A stretch of 64,000 nt of DNA from Homalodisca vitripennis. Lineage: Eukaryota; Arthropoda; Insecta; Hemiptera; Cicadellidae. Positions 38,874 through 49,919 of this stretch are shown here, in pieces. Under the pieces are notes generated by a model that worked only from the letters and a program-made list of their open reading frames with translations, was not told where the DNA came from and made no database searches. The stretch covers positions 46,003,001 to 46,067,000 of the forward strand of contig NC_060214.1 in the NCBI RefSeq assembly GCF_021130785.1, read 5' to 3'. Position 1 is the stretch's first letter. Every line of letters begins with the position of its first letter. Made by a program: the position numbers and the translations under genes.

Positions 38874-39236
38874 TTTTAGTAAGATAGAACACTGCACTAA
38901 TAAATACTTCAACGCCTGTTACACGCAACACACTTAAATAAAATAATCACTACGTAAAACAACACAAAACGTAAAAGCGGCGAGCATGCGTAGCGTCACT
39001 GCCCGCCCGGCAACAGCAAATAACTACGGAATAGACAAGGAACATACATCATGGCGGGTGGACTTACATCGTTCTCCACTTCAACCCCGCACGGTTCTTA
39101 CACGGTGCTGACATCTTCCGACTGCTCTACAAACTAGGGGCAATTTCTCTGGCACTTACTACCTTGTCTATCTTATTACGCTTGGCTTTTACTTCGCTTT
39201 TCACCGAAAAAGTCATTTTTTTTATTTTTGGCACTT

Positions 39237-39267
39237 ACTTACAACCTTTTCCATTTTTACTACACAA
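39237..39267. repeat. Right terminal inverted repeat
   Basis: Partner of 36562-36592. Followed by TTATA at 39268-39272. Confidence 0.9.
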
Positions 39268-39344
39268 TTATAGGTACATAAAAAAAGAAGTTTCGGTAGA
39301 AAAATACTACAAATTAACCAATGATTACCTAAGTCCAAAGGAAT

Positions 39345-39347
<3 letters not shown>

Positions 39348-39418
<71 letters not shown>
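39348..39418. repeat. (AT)n microsatellite
   Basis: About 71 bp of pure AT, 80 bp outside the right end of the transposon. Confidence 0.97.
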
Positions 39419-39420
<2 letters not shown>

Positions 39421-40339
39421 GTGACAAACATGAACAACGAATTCGTACATCGAATCTCCAAAGATATTATGAAGTCACTTTCTTCGCCATATGTAATGGG
39501 TAATTTTTTTTTAATCCGAGTCATATTTTCTTGAGTTAATATAAAATCTGCCTATTTTAATCCACCTCATGACGGAATACCTGAGATACTTTATTATTTT
39601 ACACTTTTAGAGGACAAATTAATAAAAAACGTTGATCTTGTATCCCAGAATTATAGTAAGAAAGCATACATTTTGTACTAAACTGTTACTTACACTCAAA
39701 AACTTATAATTAAATGAATTTGTTGCTACTATTTTGTGATACAATTTTCAATGAGTAATTATTCTTTTTTATTTTTAACTAGAATCAACAATTGTTTATA
39801 TAATTCATTTTAAAAGTTAAAAATTCCGCCATTTTATTATGGAAAGTGCTAGTATTTATTGAATAGTTTTTCTTTCTTCAATTAACTGTCAAGATTCATA
39901 TTTTTAGCTCCAGCGAGTTGTGATATATGGTTTTTAAAGAAAAAATATATGGACATACATACACTAAACAGTGAGATAGCACATATGTTCGTAGGAACCT
40001 ATAGCTTGTTTTTGTGTCTACTGACATATCCTAAAGTTGTGCAAATCCCTCGCGTAATACACTGTATATTGTATATTAAAAATGAATTATGATTATATAT
40101 TATTATTATATATTATATATAGTCAGTATTAAACAATTAAATATTTTAATATATCAAAAATTTGCATTTTAGAGAAAAATTACACTCAATTCACTTCTTG
40201 AAAAGAACCGAAACGGTAAGTTATAAAAATATATTCGGTTATTATAAACAACTGTTACTATTAACTTTTTATCTTTCTTTAGTAGAATTCCTCTTAAGGT
40301 TTCAAGATGGTTGCAATTGGATATTTGGATAATATATGT

Positions 40340-40344
<5 letters not shown>
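39419..40344. other. AT-rich noncoding stretch
   Basis: No gene or repeat recognised. Reading frames here depend on the neighbouring AT arrays. Confidence 0.5.

Positions 40345-40412
<68 letters not shown>
40345..40412. repeat. (AT)n microsatellite
   Basis: About 68 bp of AT with one G interruption near 40400. Confidence 0.96.
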
Positions 40413-40999
40413 GGTGTATGATTGTGCAAAACAAAAGAAGTGTATTAGAATTCTTAGGTCGTTCACAATAATGTTTGTTCATACGTGTTTATTTATGTCT
40501 CGTATGGTTTTAAAATAGAGGGCATGTGCAATATTAAGTACAGTACAACGGTATATAATTATGGAATAATTGTGAACTGCCTTAGTTCTTAATTAACACT
40601 CGTAGCCTAATGAAGTGAGCCATGGGCCTATAAATCCTAAAATCCATGCAACCTCACCGAATCCTGTTATGCGACACATGCATATGGCATATTTATACCT
40701 TCTTTATATTATCTTTGTCTGTCTACATCTTTTTGTAAATAAATTATCCTAAGAACGAATTCACATTCTAGTAAATGGTACATTATAGAGGTTCACAAGT
40801 TTACATGGATATTAAATATATAGATTGAAGTCTTCATCTTGTACTTTAAATTATAGTGGTTATCTTTCACAAAGTAAAATTCGTTTAAAAACTTGTTAAA
40901 ATTAGATAATCCTTCAATAAAAGTTATAATTTTAGACTTACGCTTAACTAAATTCCTGTACACTTTTAAAATCAATCATATGTCCAAAGTTTAAGTAAC
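40413..40999. other. AT-rich noncoding stretch
   Basis: Nothing recognised. Confidence 0.5.
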
Positions 41000-41385
41000 G
41001 TATATTGCAAATCGTTAACCTAACCCCAAATTTATTTCTAGCTGCATGAAACGTTAAATTTCGGATAATGCTGTAGTCCTATGTTAATATCTTAATATCT
41101 TACGTACCGGCAACGGCGATAGCGATATATGGGCAGGTCGGTTAGCACCAATATGGAACTCCTCGATTTATGGGACGCCTGACCTATTATTGAGAATTTA
41201 TTGTTAGATAATTTCTCAGAGTTGATATCAGACCCACATTTAGAATTGGTATTTTAATTTATTAGTGTATGAGCAAGCGTCTTCTTATGTTGTTATGTTG
41301 CATTGTTTAATTAAAACTTTAAATTGAAATCAATAATATACTGCTTCTCGAAAATATTTCCTTTTGATGGTTGCAAAATATCATC
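41000..41385 (+). repeat. Dispersed repeat with conserved core, copy 3
   Basis: Shares the core (about 41125-41200) with 5865-6180 and 11850-12195, and its left flank with copy 2. The core keeps ATG to TGA open for 17 codons. Downstream of the core this copy is the most decayed. Confidence 0.7.
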
Positions 41386-41733
41386 TACTGAAGTTGCTTT
41401 GGTTAAATATATGAAACGTAATTTATTTTAACAAAATAAACCAATAAAACGTACGTACAAAAGTGTTTGCAAACACAAAGTCCTGGTAGATGTACTTTAT
41501 TTGTCATGGAAAGTTTTATTTCCGATTTTCTTGATGAACCTAAATGTCTTAACTCAATTTAAAAACAATTAATCAAAAACTATACATACCAATTTTTTTT
41601 TCTTGTCACGGTTCATATTTGTAATGATCAATAAGCTATTTCAACATTTTTTTTAATTTCCTCAAGATGGTTTAAAACGAAATATATAATTCATTTAATA
41701 ATATCTTATTGTTCATCATTTTGAATATCATAT

Positions 41734-41778
41734 AATATATTCTTTTACTGGAGCAAGACTCCAGTAAAAGAATATATT
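41734..41778. repeat. Perfect 20-bp inverted repeat (hairpin)
   Basis: Arms 41734-41753 (AATATATTCTTTTACTGGAG) and 41759-41778 are perfect reverse complements around the loop CAAGA. It sits 107 bp outside the gypsy element. There is no T-tract terminator context and the loop is short for a microRNA precursor, so the function is unknown. Confidence 0.9.
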
Positions 41779-41881
41779 AGAAAGTATTTTTAATTAAGTC
41801 TCTCTGATTGCTATTTTTTATGTAAGTCACAAGTTTTTATAAATTACATTTTTAAGTCTTCAAATTGTATTTTCTAAATAA

Positions 41882-41885
41882 GTAT
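41882..41885. repeat. Target-site duplication GTAT, left
   Basis: Matches 53129-53132. Four bases is a usual Ty3/gypsy duplication length. Confidence 0.85.
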
Positions 41886-44800
41886 TGCCATGCCACAAAA
41901 GCATGAGGCAACATTGCTCCGACTCAGACTCAGGGAGAAGGGTAGGTTCTGATAATACTTGTGCGCAGAACTCCAAGTCCCAGGTGCTAAGGCTCTAACC
42001 TAACTGTGTTCTTCGAGTTGTTGTTGAAAATTATTTGTTTAATGGGCGCCACCCCGTTGGTAAGGTTGCTGAGGGTAACGACGGGGAAGAAACCCTTCCA
42101 AAAGCACACCGTAAGGCAGACCCAAAGCCCTAACATTTATTCATGCTCGGTTCACAAGCTATGATATGAACCCCAATACTACACTATTAGTTTCCTGGAA
42201 ATCCACTAATAGCATCTAAAGTTATTTCACCTTGATAAACTCAAATTTTACTAAACCACTATGTTTGTGTATCTCGGCACAACTCCATCCTTAAGTGTGA
42301 AGTGCTGATAACTAATTGTAATCAAGTCCTGAGGGGACTCTAAGTTACCCAGCATAATTATTTAAATTTAATTGGCATATATCAATTTATTCAATCTAAT
42401 TGTGCTTGTTATATTTTTAAATTCCACAAAACTATCACTAAATTATCAAGGAAAATTAAATACTGTATATATATCAGAAAATCTTGTATTTATTTAAACA
42501 TGATCAAATTAAGAGCCCATTTCAAAACTCCAAAAAAAAGACAGGAAACATATTCAGCTTATCAACCTGATAAGTATCAGTTCAACTTTCTAATAAACTC
42601 AATGAGAGGAAGTAAATATTCTTAATCAGTGACCTTAGTTCTAATTCACAAGTATTCACAACAATTAATTTCAATAAAATATGATAAATCCCCAAAATAT
42701 ATATCAGAAATCACCATGGCGGACAATAATAAAAATCTATCACAATAATCAATGATCAGTACTTAATAGCTATAATCAATATTCAATTATGACAATAAAC
42801 AACAAAGCAGGTGGCCACCGCTGAAAAGAGTACTCATGAAAACAAACATTAAACATTTAAATGAACAGTGAGACATTTAATAACTAACATAATTGACAAA
42901 TGAAGCGACGAATTGTATCACTGGCAGAGTCCAGAAATGTCCCCTGAAATGTCCAGAAGTCTCATAACCGCACCAATATGAAATAGAATCGTTGTATTTA
43001 ACTTTGACTATCACAGTCTAAGTCCGTGCTGGCCAGCCAAATCCAAAATAATATTGATTCAAGTTCACCAAGTGGAAAAGAATGACTATTCTATCACTTA
43101 TCGGTTCATGACAGGCGATACGGTGAGTGAATAGAAGTCCCAGTGAGTAGGCACACGGCAGTGGCAGTGCGGTGCGGCGGGGGGAGGGCCAATGTCACCA
43201 CGGCCACCGGTCAGCGGCGACAACGCGGTAGCGGCGATGCGACGTGATGCTGATGGCTGTGGCTGTCAACCAACCGTTCCGTTCGCTTGACGATGTCCGG
43301 AACGTAAAAATAAAACCCTACATATTCAATAATATATAGTATTTTTGGTAGGCAAATAATTAAACTACATAATTAAACTACAATGGTATAAAACAAATAA
43401 TTTTGTAGATTCATATTAAACATTTTAATAAATCTATTTACTAATGCATTATTTTTTTATATGTTTAGTTTTATAATATTATTAATATTTTTAATAATTG
43501 GGATTCATTTAATTAAAACCTGAATTTAATCTTTAAAACTGTTACTGTTTACATTTATTTACATAAAATTCTAAACTTCATAATATCGATATATATATTG
43601 TTTCAGTTACTTCAAAACATTTTAATCCTTTTCTACGAAATAATACTTGTGCAGCTTAACTGAATCATAACTCACGAGCTCACAAAATAACATGTAAAAG
43701 ATAAATGATAATCTATTATTGGACAGTTTGTACAAAATCACAAGTACGAAAATAAGGTTATTATTTAGACACATTAGAACTTTACTAAACAAAATCATTA
43801 ATTGTCATAGAACTTTACTAAACAAAATCATTAATTGTCATTTAAAATCTTTACTACGAGATATATCAGAGATATGAAACATTAATAAATTTGGCTCTGT
43901 AAATAGTGGACAATAATTAAATATTATATACGGACAGTTAGCTAGTAGAGCAGCTAATAACCTGTTCTCAACGACTAAAGGTAAATATTTTCAAGATAAA
44001 TATATTGATAACAACACTCATATTCTGTGGCACAAATAAAATCAAGTTACTGGCAAAATTCAATAAGGTTACTGCAATATTCATTGTCATCGAACAATTG
44101 TGTACAAACCACAATCGTTGTCTCAAAATTGACATATTTACAAATTTACATTTAACAAATTACACCGTTCTTTAAACATACAAAACAAATGAGACATTTA
44201 TATTCACAAACAAGAACGTACTTGATTTTTTTTTTTTTTTAATATACATTTACTTTAACATTAGACATTTTATGGCTACAAAATATTACTGAAACTGATT
44301 TTAACTACTCTAAATTCTACTCCAAGTTTCTTCCTTCAAAATTAATATTGCATAATTGGCTCGTATTCATTTTAAGCCACAGTTAGATTTATATGAGTGA
44401 ATTTTATATCGCTATACACATTAAACAGACAGTACTATTTTCATATTCAGCTCTTTCCCAATAAAATACAAATTGGGCAGTTTATCACACAACATAAAAT
44501 ATTGACAACACAATAAACGAAACCCTAATTACTTGTAAAATAAGTAATCATACATTAAACATCGTTCTTATGTGCCATGTGCCTTACTTAGGATTGTCCA
44601 AGCATGAATAAAGAGAACCTATTTTAATGATTGCAAAAGTCTAATAATGATTTAAATTTTGACGCTTTTAAATATTGCTTTTGACAAAGATTTGAATTAT
44701 AGAAAATGACGGTCTGCCTTACCTCTAAGCAAATTTTCCCTGAAGAAAATGCTGAAAATCCACGACGTGAAGAGGGCTTCCACAATCCAAGTGAACAGGC

Positions 44801-45088
44801 CGGCAGCTCATCCACAACAAGCCTAAATGTCGAGACAATGCCAAAACCCCCGGTCGGGATTAAACTTGCCGGCGCACCGGTCTAAGGTCCAAAGTGGCGG
44901 CTCTGGCTAGGCAACAGCGCTTACGGCAATTTCTCAGCGCCCAACATAACTCTGATAGGCAAATACTGCAAGCTCAAGTTTTAGGGAATGCATCGGCCAA
45001 CTTTGCGGGCTAGCTTCCGCAGTGGAAATGTCTAGTTGGGTGATCAATCCAACTTCCGAAATGAGGTCCATAAAACATAAACGTTACA
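41886..45088 (-). repeat. 3' LTR (3203 bp)
   Basis: Downstream LTR in the element's own orientation. It differs from the other LTR at about twenty positions counted by eye, mostly single substitutions plus slippage in TA and T runs. It holds a GC-rich patch (43150-43290), a 33-bp tandem duplication (43775-43840) and, on the minus strand, AATAAA at 42136-42141, which may be the polyadenylation signal about 250 bp before the LTR end. The 63-codon minus frame at 44624-44815 is identical in both LTRs, but they are so similar that this is not evidence of coding. Confidence 0.95.
43775..43840. repeat. 33-bp tandem duplication in the LTR
   Basis: TAGAACTTTACTAAACAAAA followed by TCATTAATTGTCA occurs twice in succession. 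The same duplication is present in the other LTR at 51812-51877, so it predates this insertion. Confidence 0.9.
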
Positions 45089-45112
45089 ATAATCCCCCAC
45101 CAAAAGAAAATT
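45089..45112 (-). promoter_or_regulatory. Polypurine tract
   Basis: On the minus strand a purine-rich GGTGGGGGATTATT run abuts the 3' LTR, where second-strand priming is expected. It begins about 20 bp after the integrase stop codon. Confidence 0.75.
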
Positions 45113-45129
45113 TCTTAAATTTTCTCAAT

Positions 45130-48100
45130 CTAAGTATACGCCTTGAGGTCAGAGATGTGCCAATTTCCTATGTTCTTGCCTTCTTCGTCTCGAAGCTGAT
45201 ATATCAAAGGGGATATTTTTTTTGATATTATAAAAGGACCTGTAAACTTGGGTGCTAATTTTGCACAAAATGCTTTGGCTGCGTCCGATTGCGGGAAGTT
45301 CTTTTTCCACACTCGATCATTGACTTTGAAGTCCATTGGTCTTCTTCTGAGATTATAGCGTTTTGCATTTTTTTCGTGATTTTGAATAAGCCTTTCTTGA
45401 ACTTCCTGATACATCTTCTTTAATTCTACCAGTTTCTTCCCGTAGTCCCTGTTGTCTTCTACTTCTGGAATCACTTCACCTGTGTCATCGCTTTGTTCAA
45501 GGTTGATGTTCAGCTCTCGGCCAAAGTTCAGGTAAGCCGGAGTGTAAGTCGTTGACTCATGTCTTTCGCTTCTCAACGCGAATCCAATCTTTGGTGTCTC
45601 CTTGTCCCAATGCCGATGATTGCTTCCAACATAAGCTCTAAGCATATTTCCCAGAGTTTTGTTTACTCTCTCGGTGGGGTTGGCTTGAGGGTGTCTGCTG
45701 GCGTTGTAAAGAATTTTGATTTTATACTGATCAGCTAGCTGTTTAACCAGTTTACCTGAAAATTCAGCACCATTATCACACATGATGTACTTCGGTATTC
45801 CCCAATGCATAAATCCATCTTCGAGATGTTTGGCCACTATGCTTGATGTTGCAGCTCGGATCGGATACAATAAAGGGTATTTCGTGAAAACATCAGTCAC
45901 TACTAATAAATACTTGTACCAGCACTAGACCGAGGGAATGGCCCAAGAAGGTCCGCTGCTATCATTTGCCATGGTACATATACCCCTCTTCTACTTCCCA
46001 TAAAACCAGCTGGCTTCAGGTTTCCATCCTTTGTCTGTTGGCATGTACGACAATGAGAAACATATTTGGAAATGTCTTTTCGCATTTTTGGCCAATAATA
46101 ACGTTCTTGAACGCGAGAGAACGTTTTCTGAACCCCTTAATGTCCTGCTGTTGGTTCATCATGTAGCTTAGACAAAACAGTTGAGCGTTCATACTTAGGC
46201 ACAACTTCCTTCCATTCAGAAGTTGAATTCATTGGGTCTTTAGGACTGAGAACTAATTTGAACAATCGTCTCTTATCAACTCTCCAGAGAGGGTATTTAT
46301 CACTCTTGCTCGAAACTTCATCAACCATTTTGAGATACCATCTATCATTTTGTTGATGATTCACAGAGGAAACATGAACGTTATCGGGTTCGACAGATCT
46401 GGACAGCAAGTCCGGAACCACGTGTTCCTTACCTTTCCTATGGATAAGAGTGAACGAGTAGGGTTGGAGGCGTAAAGCCCACCTTGCCAAACGACCTTGA
46501 GGATCTCTAAGGTTGTGGAGCCACAACAAACTGTAATGGTCCGTTATGACCGTGAAATGTGTCCCCTCCACATAAGGTCTGAACCTCTCAATTGCCCAGA
46601 TCACTGCGAGACACTCTCGTTCTGTCGCGGAGTACTTTTGTTCAGCCTTTGACAAGGTCCTACTGGCATAAGCGATAACCTGTTCTCCATTATCTCCTTG
46701 TTGGCTAAGCACTGCCCCCAATCCAACTCCTGAGGCATCACACGAGATAACAAACTCTTTTGAAAAATCTGGGCACGTCAATATCGGAGCTTTGATGAGG
46801 CAACTTCTAATGTCATCGAAGGCTTGCTGCGCTGCTTCGTTCCACACAAACTTTTGTTTCTTCTTTAGAAGCTGGGTGAGCGGATATAATCTTGAGGCAA
46901 AATCCGGGATAAATCGACGGTACCACGAAGCGGTCCCGCAGAACTGACGTACCTGCTTCTGGGTGGTGGGAACTGCGATCCGGAGGATGGCCTCTACCTT
47001 CTCTGGATCAACCTTTAACCCCCGATGATCTACTACATATCCTAAATATCGCAGCTCAGAACGACAAAGGTGGCACTTTTCTTTACTTAGGGTTACATTT
47101 GCAGACTTCAATCTTTTAAAAATTTCTCTAAGGATTTCCAAGTGGTGTTCAAAAGTCTTAGTGACAACGAGAATGTCGTCCAAATACACGAAGACATACG
47201 GTTCCAAGTCAGCGCCTATGACAGAATCGATGAATCTCTGCCAGGTTGCAGGAGCATTGTGTAAACCAAAAGGCATCGTTGTGAATTCAAATAGTCCACG
47301 ACCTGGGACTGAGAAGGCAGTCTTTTCACGACTATCTTTAGACAAAGGAATTTGCCAATAAGCAGATTTTATATCCAGAGATGAAAGAAATCTGGCATCC
47401 CTGAGCCTATCCAAAATGACAGTTACTTGTGGGAGTGGGTAAGCATCACGCTTCGTAACCATATTAACTTTCCGAAAGTCAATACAGAATCGCTTAGAGC
47501 CATCGGGCTTATCTAAAAGAACAATTGGGCTTGACCATGCACTCTTGGATGGAACAACAACTCCCAGTTCGAGCATTTTATCTAGCTCCTCATGAACTAT
47601 CTTCTGTCTAGCGGGGGATAGATTGTAATACCGTTGCTTGATAGGTTGGGAATCCCCAGTATCTATCACATGTTCGACTAAAGAAGTCCGTCCCAACTTT
47701 GTAGGATTGGCATCAAATTCCGTTTCAATAAATTCCTTAAGTTTTAATTTCTCCTCTGAAGTTAAGTGTTCTTCACCCTTGATCCCTTGAAGTTCTACTG
47801 ACGCAATTCTTAAGTTTGATGGAGCGAATTCCCAAGTTTTGTTTGATAGGTCAGTTACCAATTGCATCTTCTCCCAGAAGTCAATCCCTAATATTAAAGT
47901 CTGGCTCAATGAAGGAACTATAAATATTTCCAAGCACCTAGTCCTGTCTTGTAGAGTTATTGGTACAATCATACGTCCTTGAATTGAATGCTTTTCTGAA
48001 TCGGCAGTTTCCACCCAACGATCTGTTGTTGGTTTAACTCGAGAGGGGACCTTATCCAAGAGCCACATCCCTTCTCGTCCAAGAACTGTATGAGAAGCAC

Positions 48101-48269
48101 CTGAGTCAAGCAAAGCTCTGACTCCCTTCCCAAATACCCGAACATCCAAGTAAGGCCTCGGATCATTACCACAAGAATGGAAGCTGAAATTGATTAAAAT
48201 ATTGTTTTTGTCTTGATTCTGGGAGTCATCCTGAGTTTTCAAGCTGGCTCCCAAATCTATACGTTTTTT
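45130..48269 (-). pseudogene. pol: pol polyprotein (PR-RT-RH-IN), one stop and one frameshift
   Basis: Replication polyprotein, entered from gag by a -1 shift (no ATG opens this frame). Counting the open stretch from 48287: protease DSGAS at residues 61-65; reverse transcriptase from about 200, with YLDD at 368-371; RNase H from about 510 (CDASG 516, TDH 582); then RAARWALRL-type linker and the integrase zinc-finger start (LHDEPTAGH). There an in-frame TAA (46137-46139) interrupts the protein. Reading resumes in the same frame (MRKDISKYVSHCRTC) to 45903, where a single missing base near 45916-45920 shifts the frame. The integrase core continues to 45130 with CDNGAEF, PTERVNK and a KFTGPF-type C-terminal module. 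No chromodomain was seen. Each break would abolish integrase. Confidence 0.95.
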
Positions 48270-49750
48270 GGAGAGAATTTCAAACAATTAGCTTTGACTA
48301 CGTTCGGAGACCCACATCCATAGCAAAATTTCTTTTTTTCCTGGTTACATGTCCTAAAGCGATGACCCAACGATCCACAATTCCAACATTTTGTAGATAA
48401 ACTGGCTCCAGATGAAACCTTCTGAACAGCAGCGACCTTGCCTGAAATTACACCTTTCTTCCGGTATGACTCTGCATATGCCAAGTCAGGCTCCAAATAC
48501 GGAAAATTTCTGGGTGCTTGTCTAGGTATAGAAGCACGGAAACGACCTGCTCCAGCTCTTCTTCCCATCATTCTAAGATCTTCAATAGTCCTAATCTCAC
48601 AAAGTGACAATCTATCTTGGAGGTGAGAATTCATATTATTTAATATCTGGGCTAGCCGGGATTCTTCAGGAACCGGTTTGGCTAATCTGTTGTACAATCC
48701 TTCCATAGATGCAAGAAACATGTCAATGGATTCAAAATCTCCCTGAACTCTATTCTGAATTTCCCGTTGAAGCCTAAAATCGTAATCTGGAGTTTGGAAT
48801 ACAAGGCGCATCTCTTGACACAACTCTTCCCATGATTTAACTCTTGACTGAACCGACCTATACCAAATCAATGATTGAGCTGAAAATAAGTCCACAGCTG
48901 ACTCAAAGAGTTCTGTAGTACTGACTCGACGTGCTCTCCTTAGTTCTTCCACGCGCTGAAGAAAAGCCCCAACACTTTGTCCGGACTCAACATCAAAATG
49001 TATACCCCACTTGTATACAGGTACTGATAAATTTTTAGAGCGACTTCCACTGCATACTATCTGAGGCTGGTAAAATTGTTCCTGTCGAGGTGGTGGACAA
49101 GTTAATGAATCCAAATTTACATTAGGTGTAAAATATAATCCTACTTGATTAACATCTGGTGATGCACGCTGTCCAATGTTAGTGACTACAGTAGCACCAC
49201 ATTCCTTAGTGATCTGCGCATGTTATGTGTCTGGTCTGTACTCTTGTTCAGTCGATGTCTCTGGTGTTTTGTTATCAGCTGCCTGTTTGCTTAATGTACT
49301 GGTCTTCGGAGCTGCGTTAGTAAAAGTGTCCAACATATATTTATTCTTCTTTAAAAGGTCATCTTTCAACTGCGCTGGTTCGAGGTCCAAAGAGGGTGCA
49401 ATAGGTATTCTCTCTATTCGCATTACTAAGTAATGAAGTCTTGCGGTGATCCGATTATATTCATTGTCACTGAAGTTACCTTCATAATCTTGAACCACAA
49501 CTGATAGATCTGAGAATGTTCCTTCGCACTCGCTAAGTTCCTGTTCGGGGTCCAGTGAATTCACCACAGCCTGATTAACCGGGATATTATCCGCGCAACA
49601 CCGAGAGAATATTTTCCTTAATTCGTTGGCATTGCCTTCTGTAGTCAATCCACGAATTTTCAATTCATACTTAATCTCAGCTTTTCTTAAATGATAGGCA
49701 CTCATTTTTAACAAAGACAACAAATTATACAAAGAGACAGAAAAACTCAT
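48257..49750 (-). pseudogene. gag: gag, with one in-frame stop
   Basis: Structural capsid/nucleocapsid protein. The frame starts with ATG at 49750 (a second ATG at 49705, MSAYHLRKAEI, may be the real start). An in-frame TAA at 49223-49225 interrupts it, and coding-like sequence continues in the same frame on both sides, so this is one gene with a nonsense change. Capsid-like region: SVGAFLQRVEELRRARRVS and WEELCQEMRLVFQ. Nucleocapsid: a canonical zinc knuckle CWNCGSLGHRFRTC, then CYGCGSPNVVKANC in which the usual histidine is replaced. The gene ends at 48257 and overlaps pol. Confidence 0.92.
48263..48269 (-). promoter_or_regulatory. -1 ribosomal frameshift slippery site A AAA AAC
   Basis: On the minus strand gag reads CCA AAA AAC GTA TAG. 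Slipping back one base on A-AAA-AAC gives AAA AAA CGT ATA GAT, which is the start of pol (KKRID). The heptamer fits the X-XXY-YYZ rule and the pol frame is exactly -1 relative to gag. The gag stop lies two codons later. A downstream stem or pseudoknot was not modelled. Confidence 0.85.
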
Positions 49751-49898
49751 GAATTCTAAACAAATCCAGGTTTAGAACGGCCAAGCACAAAACCAAAATA
49801 ATCTTGATCTGAGTATATCCCAGGAATTCTTACAGTACATTTATTTTCTAAAGTTGTAAGACCTCATAAGAAAATAAAACAAATCACAAAAATATTCA

Positions 49899-49916
49899 GC
49901 CCCAAGTTGGGCGCCA
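49899..49916 (-). promoter_or_regulatory. Primer binding site, tRNA-Lys type
   Basis: On the minus strand, TGGCGCCCAACTTGGGGC starts three bases after the 5' LTR. It matches the complement of the insect tRNA-Lys 3' end as I remember it (TGGCGCCCAACGTGGGGC) with one mismatch. Confidence 0.85.
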
Positions 49917-49919
49917 TTT

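Larger units (their letters stand above)
36562..39267 (-). mobile_element. Complete 2.7-kb DNA transposon with 31-bp perfect TIRs
   Basis: The ends are perfect inverted repeats: 36562-36592 and 39237-39267 both read inward as TTGTGTAGTAAAAATGGAAA followed by AGGTTGTAAGT. Flanks read TTATAA on the left and TTATAG on the right, a possible 5-6 bp target duplication made ambiguous by its palindromic form. A GTAAGTGCC-type word recurs as subterminal repeats on both sides (left 36587, 36793, 36823, 36853; right, inverted, 39060, 39151, 39231). The single large reading frame inside (minus strand, 37070-38873) is a DDE-like protein. The TIRs establish mobility; the superfamily is not established. Confidence 0.85.

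Noticed and set aside
44624..44815. 63-codon ORF conserved identically in both LTRs (also 52664-52855)
   Set aside because: The LTRs are nearly identical overall, so identity of the frame carries no evidence of selection.
45089..45129. An env gene in the gypsy element
   Set aside because: Only about 40 bp lie between the integrase stop and the 3' LTR, and no env-like frame exists elsewhere in the internal region.
47161..47361. Plus-strand ORFs opposite gag and pol (also 48438-48626, 49176-49433, 45022-45225, 45966-46166)
   Set aside because: Antisense shadows of the gypsy polyprotein with no features of their own.
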